NCBI GenBank assembly: GCA_030998225.1
Contig: JAPYXD010000680.1
Span: 12,524,001 to 12,588,000 of the forward strand
Reading direction: 5' to 3'
DNA length: 64,000 nt
Source: Diplolepis rosae
Taxonomy: Eukaryota; Arthropoda; Insecta; Hymenoptera; Diplolepididae
Shown here: piece by piece, positions 12,840-25,735 of the stretch
How positions within the stretch are numbered: the first letter of the stretch is position 1
Layout: every line of letters begins with the position of its first letter
Translations under genes and position numbers: made by a program
The notes under the pieces: generated by a model
The model's input: the letters and a program-made list of their open reading frames with translations, nothing else
What the model was told of the DNA's origin: nothing
The model's database searches: none

Positions 12840-13111
12840 CTCTCTAAATCTGAATCAGTCAAATTTTCACTGATTGAATCAGTGATTTACCTATTCACTG
12901 ATTCATCAGTTAAAAAATATTTTTCACTGTTAAATCAGTTACTTTTCACTGAATCATCAGTGAAAAAAATATTTCTCACTGTCAAATCAGTCAATTTTCA
13001 TTGAAACAATCAGTGAAAATTGACTGATTTACAGTAACCTCTTTTTAGCTATTTGAATCAGTCAAATTTCACTGATAACCAGTAGATTTTGACTGATTCA
13101 AATTTAGAGAG
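12840..13111 (+). mobile_element. CTCTCTAAAT MITE, copy B
   Basis: A full-length copy of 272 bases with terminal inverted repeats CTCTCTAAATCTGAATCAGT and ATTTAGAGAG, in the same orientation as copy A. It is flanked on both sides by TA, and the core CAGTAACCTCTTTTTAGCT is present. Confidence 0.88.
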
Positions 13112-13189
13112 TACTTCGATAAATAAAGCGAACTGAACCCTAATTGGAATTCCCGTCTAATATTTGGGCTCGTGCGACGGATGTTTTTT

Positions 13190-13510
13190 ATAAACAATTT
13201 TGCTTCTTACGTGTAATACGTTTACGTCTAATCAGCGATCCCAAAAATACAAGAGTAAAGACTTTCAAGCAGATCTCATGAACTTAAAAAGAAATCCGTT
13301 ATATTGAATCAGCCGTTTTGAATTTTTGAAAACTGACTTCAGATTTGTGATCAGCGACCCTAAAAACCCCCAGGTAACAAGATTCAAACAAATTTGGCGA
13401 ATTTTTCCAAACCTCGTCCGCCATATTGGATCCGCCGTTTTGAAATTTCAATATCTGATGCCAGATTAGTAATCAGTGACCCGGAAAACTCCCGAGTAAA
13501 GAGTTGTAAG
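13190..13510 (+). repeat. Short tandem of a ~120-base 'GATCCGCCATTTTGA' unit
   Basis: Three degenerate units each carry AATCAGCGACCC, a following AAAA-CCCC-GTAA segment, and then CCGCCATATTGGATCCGCCGT or a variant. The same unit is found in the loop and inner arm of the inverted repeat at 17888-19196, so this is a dispersed repeat family. No reading frame is preserved. Confidence 0.55.
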
Positions 13511-13547
13511 CCGTAGCAAATCGCAAGATAATTTGAAACACAGAAGA

Positions 13548-14633
13548 GTATATTACGTGCCTAGGCGCACAATGATCAGTCCTGCGAGTATTGTCGCGAG
13601 TCTCGTAATTTCCCGAATTGTGTGCATTGGCACGTATTCTATTTTATGTGACTCCGGTGCGTATATGAGTTTTTATGCGTACACTCGAATCTAATCTAGT
13701 ATTAATCATGATTATCGCCCATCTCACTTCACATTTCGCAAATAGTTCCGGCCATTTTGATTTTCTCGATCTTGTGTAGTAGTAGCGTATTGTAATAGAG
13801 CATGCGCAGTTCAAATATACAAGGCTTTGTCAGTAGGGTGCTAACGCTGTACGAAGAAGAAGAAGAATAAGAGGAAGATTGTGCTTCGTTTCATGGCTAT
13901 GGGCGCATGCGCAGTTCAATTTTTACACTTCATTCCTCTGTAGCGCAATGTACTACATTGCGCTGCTGTTAACTGTAGCGAAAAAACGAGTTTCCGCGCC
14001 GGTGGCACATAATAGTATATTACGTACCTAGACGCACAATGAGGTTTATTGCGTGACGAGCGACAATGCTCGCAGGAGATCGGAGGCAAGGCATAGTCGA
14101 GGCGTAGGTGACACGTAGTCGAGGTGTAGCCGATGGTAGTCGAGACGTAGCTGAGCAGCTGAGGCAAAGCCGAGACAAAGCCGGCGCGATCAGATCAGTC
14201 CTGCGAGCATTGTCGCGAGTCTCGTAATTTCCCGAATTGTGTGCATTGGAACGTATTCTATTTTATGTGACTCCGGTGCGTATACGAGTTTTTATGCGTA
14301 CACTCGAATCTAATCTAGTATTGTAGTTCTTTGCGGCGCTAGTCATTATTCTTGATATGTTACGACTAGTCCCGGCCATTTTGATTTTATTGATCTTGTG
14401 TAGTAGTAATGGATTTTAATAGACGCATGCGCAGTTCAAATGTACAAGGTTTTGCCAGTAAGATGCTAACGCTGTACGAAGAAGAAGAATAAGAAGAAGA
14501 TTGTGCTTCGTTTCATGGCTATGCGCGCATGCGCAGTTCAAGTTTTATATTTCATTCCTCTGTGGCGCAATGTACTACATTGCGCTACTGTTAACTGTAG
14601 CGAAAAAACGAGTTTCCGCGCCGGTGGCACATA
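13548..14633 (+). repeat. Imperfect tandem duplication of a GC-richer repeat unit
   Basis: Unit 1 is 13548-14014 and unit 2 is 14015-14633. Both run from GTATATTACGT through GTCGCGAGTCTCGTAATTTC, CATGCGCAGTTCAA, a GAAGAAGAA tract and GCGCAATGTACTACATTGCGC to CCGCGCCGGTGGCACATAA. Unit 2 has an extra block of about 150 bases (14042-14193) of short GTCGAGGCGTAG-type repeats. That block is bounded by inverted copies of GCGAGCATTGTCG. There is no open frame of note. Confidence 0.7.
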
Positions 14634-15166
14634 AAAATAATTTTATTATAAAATTTTATTTTTGATCCAACTTTTTTTCTTATCACTTCTTACCAAATTT
14701 TAAAAAATTATGTGATTCTAATAAATCATGAATAATTTTTTCAGAGAAAATATTTCTCACAACTTGACCGTTTCTGATTTATGAAAATAAATTCTTTAAT
14801 GGCTGAAACCATTAAAAAACATTTTCCAAAATGAAATTTTTATAAAAAAATTGCTGAATCTGATAATAATTTATTAATTTTCGAAAATTGGAAATGGTTA
14901 AATTGTAGGGAATCTTTTTCTTGAAAAAGTGATATGTAATTTATTAAAATCGCATAATTTTTTAAAATTTGGTAAGAAAAAATAAAAAAAAGGTGGATCA
15001 AAAATAAAATTTATTGATAAAATTATTTTTCTGTGTTTCAAATTTTTTTCTTGCAAAATAATCTTTTCTCTTTCAAAATAGCCCTTCAATAATAATATTG
15101 CTATTCTTGAAAGAAAAATTATCTATTCTTAACTGAGGTCTAATTTTCATGGATCAACTACCTTAA
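14634..15166. mobile_element. Truncated copy of the TTAA foldback MITE
   Basis: It matches the element at 47608-48155 over its interior and right end, finishing CAACTACCTTAA at 15155-15166. The left terminus is missing; its interior abuts the tandem duplication directly. Confidence 0.65.
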
Positions 15167-15355
15167 TAGCCGTTTTCTCGAAAACTTATTTTCGGACGAT
15201 AGGTCCCTCTTAACTGTCCCAGTCACATATGGAGGAAAAAATCGATAGGCAAGGACTAAATTGTTCAATTGATCTGCATATGGCCCATGGCCTTAAGCAT
15301 TTATTTGCACTAAGTTACCCTCTTCTACTTTTATTCGACAGAAATTTAATTTAAT

Positions 15356-15978
15356 TTCCAGAAATGAATGTTCAAAATTTTGAAATCGAAAAAATTGATG
15401 TTTTTTCAATAGGATACAGCAAAAAAAGTTTTCGATATGAAAAATTGTTGTCATACGGGAAATATGACTAGCCCCCCAAGCTTTTCAAAGTGATGCACTG
15501 CACGTCCTGTTAATTTTTGTTTAATAAAAAAATAGTGAAGTTTTATGATTAATTATCTTTTTTTTTAAATTTGGAAGATTTCTTTTCTTTTTTTTTCAAT
15601 TCTAAAATATTTGTATAAGGTTTTTGATGATACTGTGAAAATTTGTGAATGGAGAAATAAAAACAATAGGAGTAATGAATGTTTTAAATCAGGCGCACGC
15701 GTCTCTGCGAGCGTGAGAGCGGGCTGTTGCCGACCCTAATTATCTACTGATTCCTTTACTTTATGATCAATGTGTACGCTGAAATAATTTCTGGTGCATG
15801 AATCATCAATTAATTATTTACTAAGATTATTAATTTCAAGCTAAAGTTTCATAGTTTAGCATAATAATCAATATTATTTAATTCTTACGTAGTTCAATCA
15901 TATGTACTTTTTTTACTGTATCCTATTGAAAAAACATCAATTTTTCCGATTTCAAAATTTTAAACATTCATTTCTCGA
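15356..15978. mobile_element. Foldback element with ~74-base arms
   Basis: 15356-15430 and 15905-15978 are inverted copies, sharing the text of TGTATCCTATTGAAAAAACA with only a few mismatches over about 74 bases. The 470-base spacer has no open frame. It is probably a non-autonomous transposon that lies against the transposase fragment to its right. Confidence 0.6.
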
Positions 15979-16094
15979 AATTTTCAAATATCATATTGAA
16001 AAAAATACGTGTCGATTATTTTTTAACATAGAACGTGACAAAACATATTTTTTTCGAAAAAAATTTTGGGGCGTAAATTACACATGGAATGACC

Positions 16095-16393
16095 CACATA
16101 CTTTTCTCACTCTTATATGATTAGTGAGAATCAAATGCACACTTGATGCACTAATATTTAATAGTTGCTGAATCTGCTGGTATGTAATTCATCGACCTTC
16201 CTGGATAAGGATCATCTTCAAGAATGAAGAGCCCTCTTTAGAATTGCTTGTACCATCTGTAGATAGTGGCCTTAAATGGACAATTATTGCCCAGTACTTG
16301 AGACATTTCCTTGAAACACTGGTCGACTGTTAAGCCACGTAAAAAGTTGTACTTTAAAATTGCACGAAATTCGATCGCTGTCCAACTTGCCAT
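16095..16393 (-). pseudogene. Mariner-like transposase N-terminal fragment (broken)
   Basis: Minus-strand reading from the ATG at 16393 gives MASWTAIEFRAILKYNFLRG followed by a helix-turn-helix ending in TIYRWYKQF, a stop codon, and a GRS or GRP-like box. After a gap a second helix-turn-helix reads IQQLLNISASSVHLILTNHI. This is the paired DNA-binding domain of a mariner/Mos1-like transposase. The catalytic DDD region is absent, and internal stops show it is dead. It belongs to a different lineage from the two mariners near 60 kb. Confidence 0.72.
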
Positions 16394-16841
16394 ACCTCTG
16401 CGTATTCTCTTGGCTCGCCCTGCTCGCCGAGAAAATAATATAAGCAGACTATCGAGGTATCGAGCCTCTGCGTACCCTACTCTTTCTCCACTCCCGATTT
16501 GCTCATCCTATCCCCACCCTTTTCGCCTTTGTCATTACTCGAAGTCGCAAAACTTATCGAGTGACCATGTGACTAAATTCCTACCTTGCCAGCATTTATG
16601 ATTTGTGGCACGATTTGAGAAAAGGGACCTTGTCGTCTGATAATCAGGTTTGTCTGACCATAAATATTTATAATTATAAAATTACTTTTTCCCAAAGAAA
16701 ATTTTTTTTATATGTATAAATATTTATGACCAGATAGTCCTATGTTACTTATCTTACTCTTTATAGAAATAAGGTTACACAAACTGAAATGCCGATAAAG
16801 TAGGAATCTAGTCACGTGACCAGGTTAGTCCATAGCCTTAA

Positions 16842-17551
16842 GGGGTAACACCACTGTAGAAATTTAAAAAAAACGATTTTTTTTTATTAGCTTAAAAAAT
16901 TCTTTGAACCTTGTAGAATAAAGGACAAAAGGTTTTATGCGTGTTCGAAATCGATTTCATTGAAATTTTTAACATTAAAATTTTTCACTTTTTCGTATTT
17001 ATTACATATTGCAAAACTTTAAACGCGTTTTTCTCAAACACGTTTTTTGAAATCGGCACGCAGCATAACTCAACCAATTTTCAATATTTTTAATCGGATT
17101 TTTTCCTACATCTTTATAATAACATTTCAAAGAGAAACACATAGGGGATTTTCGATAAATTAATTTAAACAATTAAGTGCCGTTTTTTTGGTCGAAAAAT
17201 GAGTTTTTTTTTCAAATGCTTGCCAATTACACAAAAATAAATATTTTTTAAATCCCCTTTGTGTTTCTCTAGCTATTCTCGTGTAGATTAAGAAAAAAAA
17301 TTTTATTTTTTTCCAAATTAAATTTTGCACCCTGTGTTCTGCGTGCCGCGGAGTTCTTCCAAGAAAACACACATTACGGAAATGTCTCCAGTACTGCCAT
17401 TTTGTAACATTCATTATTGAAAATTTGTAATGTTCTATTTCAATATATAAATAATAGCTTCCCAAATCATTATAATTGTATTCCCTTTCCTTCTATCAAA
17501 AAAAATTCTTAAAAAAACGTGTTTTTTGGGCGTTTACAGTGGTGTTACCCC
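16842..17551. mobile_element. Non-autonomous element with GGGGTAACACCACTGTA ends
   Basis: Terminal inverted repeats GGGGTAACACCACTGTA at 16842 and TACAGTGGTGTTACCCC at 17535-17551 bound 710 bases. The left flank is TTAA and the right flank is TAAA, compatible with a decayed TTAA target. A related terminus (CAGTGGTCTAACCCC) occurs at about 47053. No transposase is encoded. Confidence 0.65.
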
Positions 17552-17887
17552 TAAAAGGGTATGTGTTATTTAAGAAATTTGCAAATTTTATTAATTTTAG
17601 GTTTCTACAAGTTTACAAATAATGATCGACAGTTGCCACAATTATAATTAGATTTATCTGAAATTTTTTGCTACGATATCAAAAAGCTTCGTCATTTCAT
17701 ATTTTCTCAAGTCGAAAATTCCTCCGTCACTTTTTTCCGGCAAAGTTCGGAAAACACGATTTCTGATTGACGTTAAAACATTATTAAAAATTTCTAAACA
17801 AAAGACTTTTTTAAAATTCTAGTTGATTTTGTTGGCTTCAGTGGAGTATATCACCTATAAATACGCAAAAACTGTCACATACTAATA

Positions 17888-19196
17888 ACAGGTTTGCAAG
17901 GATTTGTTGTTGAAAAGCTATGGGTCGTTTCCGGAGTAATTTTTGACGTAGAATCCGAATCCGGAATCAGAATCAGCCTATCACGTCAGGATTTTGAGAT
18001 ATTTGAGGTTATGTGTTCGAAAAATGGGGTTTTTCGCTACTTTTGAGGTTATGTACAGGGCGCAAGAATTTTTTTTGATTTTTTCTCAAATGTCATCATG
18101 TAGCACTACTCTTTCCCTTCAAAATGAGCTATTAAACAGTCACGAGGGATTTTATTTCACAATGATACGGCCATATCAAGTTTTGACATTTATCCGAACA
18201 ACCTTATGAGCATTCACATTGACTCTTTGGTGCATACCATTCTGCATTCGAAAATTTGTGCTTGCGGGTTTTGATGGTCTGTCAATAAGAATTCAAAGGC
18301 AGAAAATTGACATTTCCATTTCCAAGATGGCGGATTCAAAATGGTGGATCGAAATTTACGAAATTAAACGATTTCGCTCTCTAACAATTTTCGGACACTG
18401 AGAAATTTAAGGTTGTTTATGCTAGACCAGTAAATTGACTCATGAAAGTTGACCTTCGTAATACACAGAAAAAATTTCGCATATTGTACACATGCATTCG
18501 TACTCAATGACTCAAAAAACTCTCAAGTACAGAATTTTAGAGACCAATATTGTTTTCCCCGTAAATTCCAGTTCGCCATTTTAAAACGGCCGGCCATCTT
18601 GTAAATGAAAATGTCAATCTTACGACCCCATTTTCGTAATCAGCAATTCCGAAACCCCCGAGTAAGAGTTTTTAGAGAGCAAAATCGTTTAATTTCGTAA
18701 ATTTCGATCCGCCATTTTGAATCCGCCATCTTAGAAATTGAAATGTCAATTTTCTAACTGTAAATTCTTATTCACAGACCATCAAAACCCGCATGCACAA
18801 ATTTTAAAGAAAAATTTTCGAATGCAAAATGGTATGCACCAAAGAGTCGATATGAATGCTCATAAGGTTGTTCGGATAAATGTAAAAACTTGATATGGCC
18901 GTATCTTTGTGAAAAGAAAATCGCCCGTGACTGTTTCATAGCTCAATTTTGAACGGAAAGAGTAGTGCTAAATGATGACCTTTGAGAAAAAAACCAAAAA
19001 AATTTCTTGGGCCCTGTACATAACCTCAAAAGTAGCGAAAAACCCCATTTTTCGAGCACATAACCTCAAATATCTCAAAATCCTGACGTGATAGGCTGAT
19101 TCTGATTTCGGATTCGGATTCTACGTCAAAAATTACCCCGGAAATGATCTTTCGTTTTCCAACAACAAATACAAACCCATTATTTGCAGACCTGTG
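17888..19196. repeat. 1.3 kb inverted repeat with ~500-base arms
   Basis: The left arm at about 17888-18385 and the right arm at about 18672-19196 are inverted copies with high but imperfect identity. Shared landmarks are ACGTAGAATCCGAATC, TCAAAATCCTGACGTGATAG (reverse on the left), GCATACCATTCTGCATTCGA and GTGGATCGAAATTTACGAA. The loop is about 285 bases. Short open frames in the arms do not resemble proteins. It is a large foldback transposon, or a hairpin-RNA source if transcribed. Confidence 0.8.
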
Positions 19197-20399
19197 TAAT
19201 GTGAAGCCAAGATATCGTAATTTATATTTTGAAAAAAAAAAGCAAAAAAGATGCGGCTCGACTATTTCAATAAGGTTATAATTTTATTTTTCATTTATCG
19301 AGAAAATTATTTTAAGGTCCGAAAATCGATCGCTGGACAATACTTTTGCCCGTTCTCCCGAGCGCGGTGAGTTTTTCGATCCAGCCGCTCAATTCTTATA
19401 AGGGGTGGGAGGTAAAAAACATCTTTACCTATCATTAATAAACACTCCTTCAGTTAAAATTAATAAAAGCTTTTGAAACTAATGAATTTACTGCTAAGAA
19501 GAAAAATAATACTTTTTTTTGAAAAATTGTCACTTACACCTGGGAAAATAGAAGTTACAGTCTTTTCTTTGCGATATTTTGACCTATTTTACAATGACGT
19601 AAGTTATATCTCTTTTAAAATACATAATTTTATCTCAGGATCGATGTTAATTTGCCTTTTTTTATTCGTTCTTACTTAACATTTGCACTTGTCTGCAGAG
19701 TACAAGAGGTCAAGGATTATATGAGAAGAAAAAGGTAGGAAACTTGTACGTCTACTCGTAGACAAGTTGATCGAATACACACGTGTGACTTTCCACGTAC
19801 GTAAATAGAACAAATGGAACAAGTGAAGTGTAGAAGACATATACGGCCATGTTTCTTCGATCACTAAGATCAGACGACCTTCTCATGCGATCTTCTAATC
19901 TTTGCCATTCAAGCCAACAACTCAAGAGTCAGCATTTATGCTTACGAATCTCCTCTTTTCAAGCACCTCGGCTTATTCGGATTTAACTAAAGCCGGAAGT
20001 GATGACCCTCCAGGAAGTGAAGCCCCGGAAACGAAAGAAATATTCGAAGGTTTTATTAATTTTTATTTTTCTTAATTTCAAAGTTCAATATTTCAACTCT
20101 ATATAAATTATACAGAACAAATTTAATCTCACATAAATATATAATTAAACTCAATCAAAATTTATTCAAATTAATAAAATCAGCATAATTAAATTAGAAA
20201 TATTTGCAATTCAAAAACTGAATTCAAGCTGAAATATTATTTACTCTCTGAGTCTGAAATAGTGAAAAGTCTCTTTGAGGCATTTTTTATGGAAGCAAAT
20301 CAGTGCTCTTTATTTACAGGTTTGGAAAATTGGGATATGGATCATTTAAAAAATTGGTAGCAAACTATAAATGAATTGAAAATTTAATGTTAAAGGGTA
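19197..20399. other. Gene-free stretch with a GC-richer island
   Basis: About 19680-20040 is markedly less AT-rich than its surroundings and shows no repeat that I recognise. Candidate regulatory DNA; nothing firmer can be said. Confidence 0.25.
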
Positions 20400-20600
20400 C
20401 TCTCTAAATCTGAATCAGTCAAATTTTTACTGATTCAATCAGTGATTTGCCTTTCCACTGATTCACCAGTTAAAAAATATATTTCACTGTTAAATCAGTT
20501 GATTATTACTAATTGAATCAGTGGAAAAAATATTTTCACTGTTGAATCAGTCAAATTTTACTGATAATCAGTAGATTTTGACTGATTCATATTTAGAGAG
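20400..20600 (+). mobile_element. CTCTCTAAAT MITE, copy C (internally deleted)
   Basis: A 201-base copy with intact termini and TA on both flanks. It lacks the CAGTAACCTCTTTTTAGCT core, going directly from a GTTGAATCAGTC unit to the right terminal region. Confidence 0.85.
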
Positions 20601-21487
20601 TAATAAAGAAAGAAATTCAGACTTTGAAATTCAAAAAATTAAACATAGATTTATCAACTTGAATTTTAAATCATTTTCAACAAAAGTCAATTTCACTCAA
20701 CTCAACTCCAATTCCTAATTTCTCGAAAAAAACCTTGTTTTCTTTTTCAGGTAATCGAATTTTCAAAATTTGTAGTCTCCAAATTTTAAAAATTATTTTC
20801 CTAATTTTATGAATTTATATTTTCTGATATCTTAATGTATCGATAACCTCAATATTTATCTTTCAAAACTTCAAATTCCGTTAAAATTATCTTCAAATGT
20901 CTTGATTTTTGAATCCATTAAAATCTCAGAAATTCTTTTTAAATTGTCGAAAATATTGAGTAGCTTCAAAAAATCTCATAAAATGCTCTCAACTTCCTAA
21001 ACATGTTTATAAATCTTCTGAAATATTCTTGACTCTCTTAAAATGTTTTTAAATTCCTCCAAATACCATAAAACGCCTTCCTAATCGTCCATTTAACTCC
21101 CGTTCCCACTTTAAAATTTGGTAAATATCTCCTAATTGTCTACTTAGCAATTTCTCAATGATAATAATGATAAAACAGTTGAAAGACGTGAAATTTGGAT
21201 GTGGATAACTTGAATAATTCTATCAAGAATAAAACACTAAAAAGTACCGGATTTGCCTCTGAAGCTACTCTAGGCCATTTTGAAAATATCGCCCTTATTT
21301 TCATTTCTAGGGCCAAAATAAAAATGGTCACTTTTCTTTAGATGAGGCAAGTGCTAAATTTTTGTATTAAACTTCCATTACATAATTGCATGATTAAAAA
21401 CAACTAAAACAAATAATTTTAATCAATAATAGGAACATAATTTAGTTGAAAATGTTTTCAATGTAAATATAATGTTAATTCAATCTA

Positions 21488-21627
21488 CTCTCTAAATTTG
21501 AATCAGTCAAAATCTACTGATTATCAGTGAAATTTGACTGATTCAAATAGCTAAAAAGAGGTTACTGTAAATCAGTCAAATTTCACTGATTATTTCAGTG
21601 AAAATTGACTGATTCAGATTTAGAGAG
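21488..21627 (-). mobile_element. CTCTCTAAAT MITE, copy D (short form)
   Basis: A 140-base copy in the opposite orientation, beginning CTCTCTAAATTTGAATCAGT. It keeps both termini and the core (reverse AGCTAAAAAGAGGTTACTG) but only a few CAGTGA units. TA flanks both ends. Confidence 0.85.
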
Positions 21628-22689
21628 TAAATGTAGTTAACTTTTTGAATTTCTAAAATATTGGAAAGTCCTTTATCAATTTTCTTGAGTAAACAATTTT
21701 ATTAAAGCAAATTGGTGGAAGACTTTCCATCGTTTTAAATTTTCAAAGTAATTACAGATTATAAATATTTAACCATAATATTTCCTAAACAATTTGCTAT
21801 AGATAGTAGTAATAACTCTGTAAATTACATGTTTACATCTTAGCATTGAACAATGTCACGATAATGAACCAGAAACTGGTAGTTACTGGAAAGGCAGGAA
21901 TCTCTCAATTTACATTCCATCGTTATATTTTAATTTTACGCAATAATATTCAGTGTCGAGTGCAATTTTTGTAACATGCAATAGTTTCAATCTATCTACT
22001 TCTTCAGACCCTCTGACATAACTGAATTCATGATTGATATATTTATTCAACTCTAGGCTTCCTTCGAAACACGACTTTTTTAGCCAAATTACAAAATAAA
22101 AATTCCATTCATTATAAATGCAATTTAGTACTATTCTTACATTTCCTTTTTACCTATTTCTTCACTGAAAAAAAGTCACCGCAGCAAAATAGTTTTGTTA
22201 ATCAGATTTTCTTGGCATTACTAAAATTTGTTGCAATTGCAGAAAAATGGTTGATGGCAAAAAAAAGCTTATTTGTTACAGATGAATTATTTTTTTTAAA
22301 TCTTTGGTTAAGTTATGCAAATAATATTGTTCTGACAAAATACACAACCGCGCATGCGCCGTGTTTGCTTCACATAAGCCGTGTAAAAATTTTTCTATTT
22401 GTCTCTTTTAGTCCAGTGGAATTAGGAATTCTGCTGGGAAAAAATATTTCTAACTTTTCCTTTTCCAATATTTAGGAGGAGATTCTAATAAAATACTGAA
22501 ACTCTACACAATTTCTTGAATTGTTGCTTTCAGTGATTAAATAAGTAAAAAGTGTATATAACTTGATTTTTAGAGCATAAAATTACCTTTCAAATAACCT
22601 CTATTTGAACCCTTTTCGACTATTTGTTCATGAAATATTAATTTATTAATTAAGGATGTCTTGTTGTTGGACAGGTTAAATTTTTAAGG

Positions 22690-22815
22690 CCGTATGGTAG
22701 ACTCTGACGTCACTAATTACATACAACCACTTTATAATTAAAATAATACAATAATTTCAACAAATTTTCCGTCGAAGACAATAATGCGTTACATTTTTCT
22801 GCATTACTCTCTTCT
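22690..22815 (+). repeat. Dispersed repeat, copy 1 of a ~120-base pair
   Basis: CTCTGACGT followed by CCACTTTATAATTAAAATAA and a CATTACTCTCTTCTC end is shared with about 59413-59545 over roughly 120 bases at high similarity. The family is otherwise unidentified. Confidence 0.5.
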
Positions 22816-23914
22816 CCGGAAAACCGTAATAAAAAATATGCGAATTAATTTTTTTTTATTAGAACCTGAGAGAGGGAGGTTAAAAGTGTTTTTTGAGATT
22901 TTTTTCGAAATTTAAAATTTAAAGTTGATGGCGTGGGGGAGAGAGAATTATTTTATCAAACAATTAAATTTTCTGAAAAAACAATTCTGTTAAAAATTCA
23001 AATTTCAATTTTTGATAACAATTTGTTATAAACAATAATTTTTGTTTCATACCTGTGGATTATTTTTATTTTACTTTTTTAGCTACTCACGCAACTAAAA
23101 AAAAATTACTACCCCTGCAAACTTGCTTGTTTGCACGAACACTTTTCTCAGCACTTCTCTAAAATGAAAGACAAAACTTTTCCACTTTTCTTGAATTTCA
23201 CGGAGCTAATAGCGTGAATAATAGTAAAAGAATGTCTCTCTTCTCTACTGCTTTTTATTTGTGTACATTGTAATATCTAATCAAAAGATAATGAATTTAT
23301 TTTTTCATAGTAAAGCCGGACGTAACCTGAATGTTTACCTTAACTTACGTCTAAGGTTAATGAACCTGACATAAGTACCTACACCTGTATCACTTCGTGA
23401 GGAGGACAAGGATATCTTTTAAACTGTATAGTGTATGGTTATTCCTTATTCCTATTTTATGGTTTTCCACTTTGGATTTCGCATACGGGTATTTACGATT
23501 CATTGCATAATGCTTTTGCGAGTTGCGAAATTTTTCCTGTAATCCAGGTAATTGTTAAAAAGATATTATATCAAAATGATCATTTGTGGTTTCAATTCCA
23601 TTTTGATTTAAAATTAATTTTACATTTTCAGTGAAACTTCACTCTCAATTCTTTAGTTATTACCAAATAACAACAATTTTAGGAAGTCAAATTAGCTTAT
23701 ATCTTATTTTTATGAACAGATTTTTAATTAAAACCCCATATAGATTGTAAAGAAATATTAAATATTAAAGAATGAGTAATCATATCTTGAGATTTTTTCC
23801 CTTTTTCTATGACTTTTGAATTAAAAGTATTTCAATTAAAATCACAAATATCTGGCTTGACTTTAAAGAAAAAGAATTTCTAATGGTTTCCAATTAATAG
23901 TCTATATCTGTCTT

Positions 23915-24178
23915 CTCTCTAAATATGAATCAGTCGAAATTTACTGATTATCAGTGAAATTTGACTGATTCAAATAGCTAAAAAGAGGTTACTGTAAATC
24001 AGTCAAATTCCACTGATTGCTTCAGTGAAAATTAGCTGATTATACAGCGGAAATATTTTTTCCACTGATTCAATCAGAACTAATTTAACAGTGAAATATA
24101 TTTTTTTACTGGTGAATCAGTGAAAAGGCAAATCACTGATTTAATCTGTGAAAATTTGACTGATTCAGATTTAGAGAG
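23915..24178 (-). mobile_element. CTCTCTAAAT MITE, copy E
   Basis: A 264-base copy in minus orientation with both termini and the core AGCTAAAAAGAGGTTACTG. The flanks are TT on both sides rather than TA, and TGTCTT occurs on the left and one base in on the right, so the duplication may be longer or altered here. Confidence 0.85.
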
Positions 24179-25530
24179 TTGTCTTTAAATATTGCTATAA
24201 GATTAAAAATGCAAAAATTAGATTTATCATTTCATTTTTTTAACCAATTTTTTTTTTCAATTTTGGCATTTTCTATTTTTGAAATTTGTATATATTACGC
24301 ATATAAGAACAAAATTTCCCTTGGGTTTGAAGAAATTAACTATATAAATAAAAAAATCACGTGATATATGGACAATCCTCTTCAAGTATTCAAATTTTTA
24401 AAATCCCTAATTTCTCAATTTTTAACGTTATTTTCCTAAAGTTTTTGGAATTCCAACATTCCTTATTCTTTAACCTTATACTTTTCAAAAGTCCTTGAGA
24501 CTCGAAAATTTGGAATTTGAGATAACACAAAAATTAAAAGATAATAACACTGGTGGATTAAAAACTTTAAAAAATGAATCAAAAATCATTTTTCCATACA
24601 TGCAAATTTCAAGTTGAATAAAATCCCAAGCCAATTCCAGATTTTGAAAATTCTTCAAACGTTAACTGATATCTACCCTCATTAAATTTTTCTACCAAAA
24701 GTAAACTCAACTGATCTGCAAACTTGCACTGTTATAAAAATTTTATTATATTTAATTCAACAATTTAAAAAAAATTTAAATGCGAAACAGAAAGATAAAG
24801 TTGAATTAAAAATTGCATCCTGCATTTTCAGTACTAAATCATTTTAATTATATTTCCATCCTTCTCCAAATGCCCAGCCCAGCCTTTTGAATATTCATAA
24901 AAAATTGTATGCAAATATTAAACAAACATTCCTACTCTGAAGAACGACAATGTATCTATATCATGACACATGATAAAATATCAAGTAATTTTAATTACTA
25001 ATTAAGATATTTTTCTCATTGATGCGTTATTATTAAATTGGCAATAAATAAAGATTTTACAAAAGAATGCAAAAATGAAAGAATGCACTTTAAGTAAAGA
25101 AGAAAAGTACCGTTTTTCTGTCAAAAATTTGAATAATACTTAATGGAAACCGCAAGTGCAGTGGTCATTTACGTCGGTATGTTAATTTTCCGACTGTCAG
25201 TAGTGTCAATACCTGACCTATGTTCCTTGAAAATAAATAAATATTACAGAATTCTGAAAGACATTCGATGGATTTCCGAAGCCCAAAGGCGTCGCCCGAA
25301 GATGATATTAATGTCGCAATCTGTAGCTAAACATCTACACGCGTAATACAAAACGAGACGAGACAAGATAAAATGAATGTGCGGGATCACAGGGCATCTG
25401 TTGCCTTGGGATATCAGCAATGCTAATACTGACCATCAACGTCCTTCAAAACCTTACAAATGCTAAATCATTTTTTAGGAATAACATAAAATCATCTCTT
25501 ACCAAGAAAAAAATTACCAATTATTACAAT
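24179..25530. other. Gene-free AT-rich stretch
   Basis: No gene or recognisable element. About 25140-25440 is less AT-rich, with a 67-codon open frame of no recognisable kind. Confidence 0.25.
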
Positions 25531-25735
25531 ACACCCGGAAAAAAGTTTCCTTGATTCAACAAAAATTTCTTTGAATCAAACAAATTTGTGCATTGCTATA
25601 CGGTCAAAGAAAAGTTTCTTTGATTTAAAGAAATTTCTTGATTGCTGTTTTTCTTTGAATTTAAGACATGAATGTCTGCGCAGTCGCATATTTTCTTTAA
25701 TTTAAAGAAAAAATTTTTTTTGTTCAAGGTGATAA
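25531..25735. mobile_element. TTTCTTTGAATCAAAGAAA-type element, diverged copy
   Basis: It begins TACACCCGGAAAAAAGTTTC, followed by palindromic TTTCTTTGAATCAAA units and ATACGGTCAAAGAAA, all shared with the array at 31226-31945. The right end is not clear. Confidence 0.5.
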
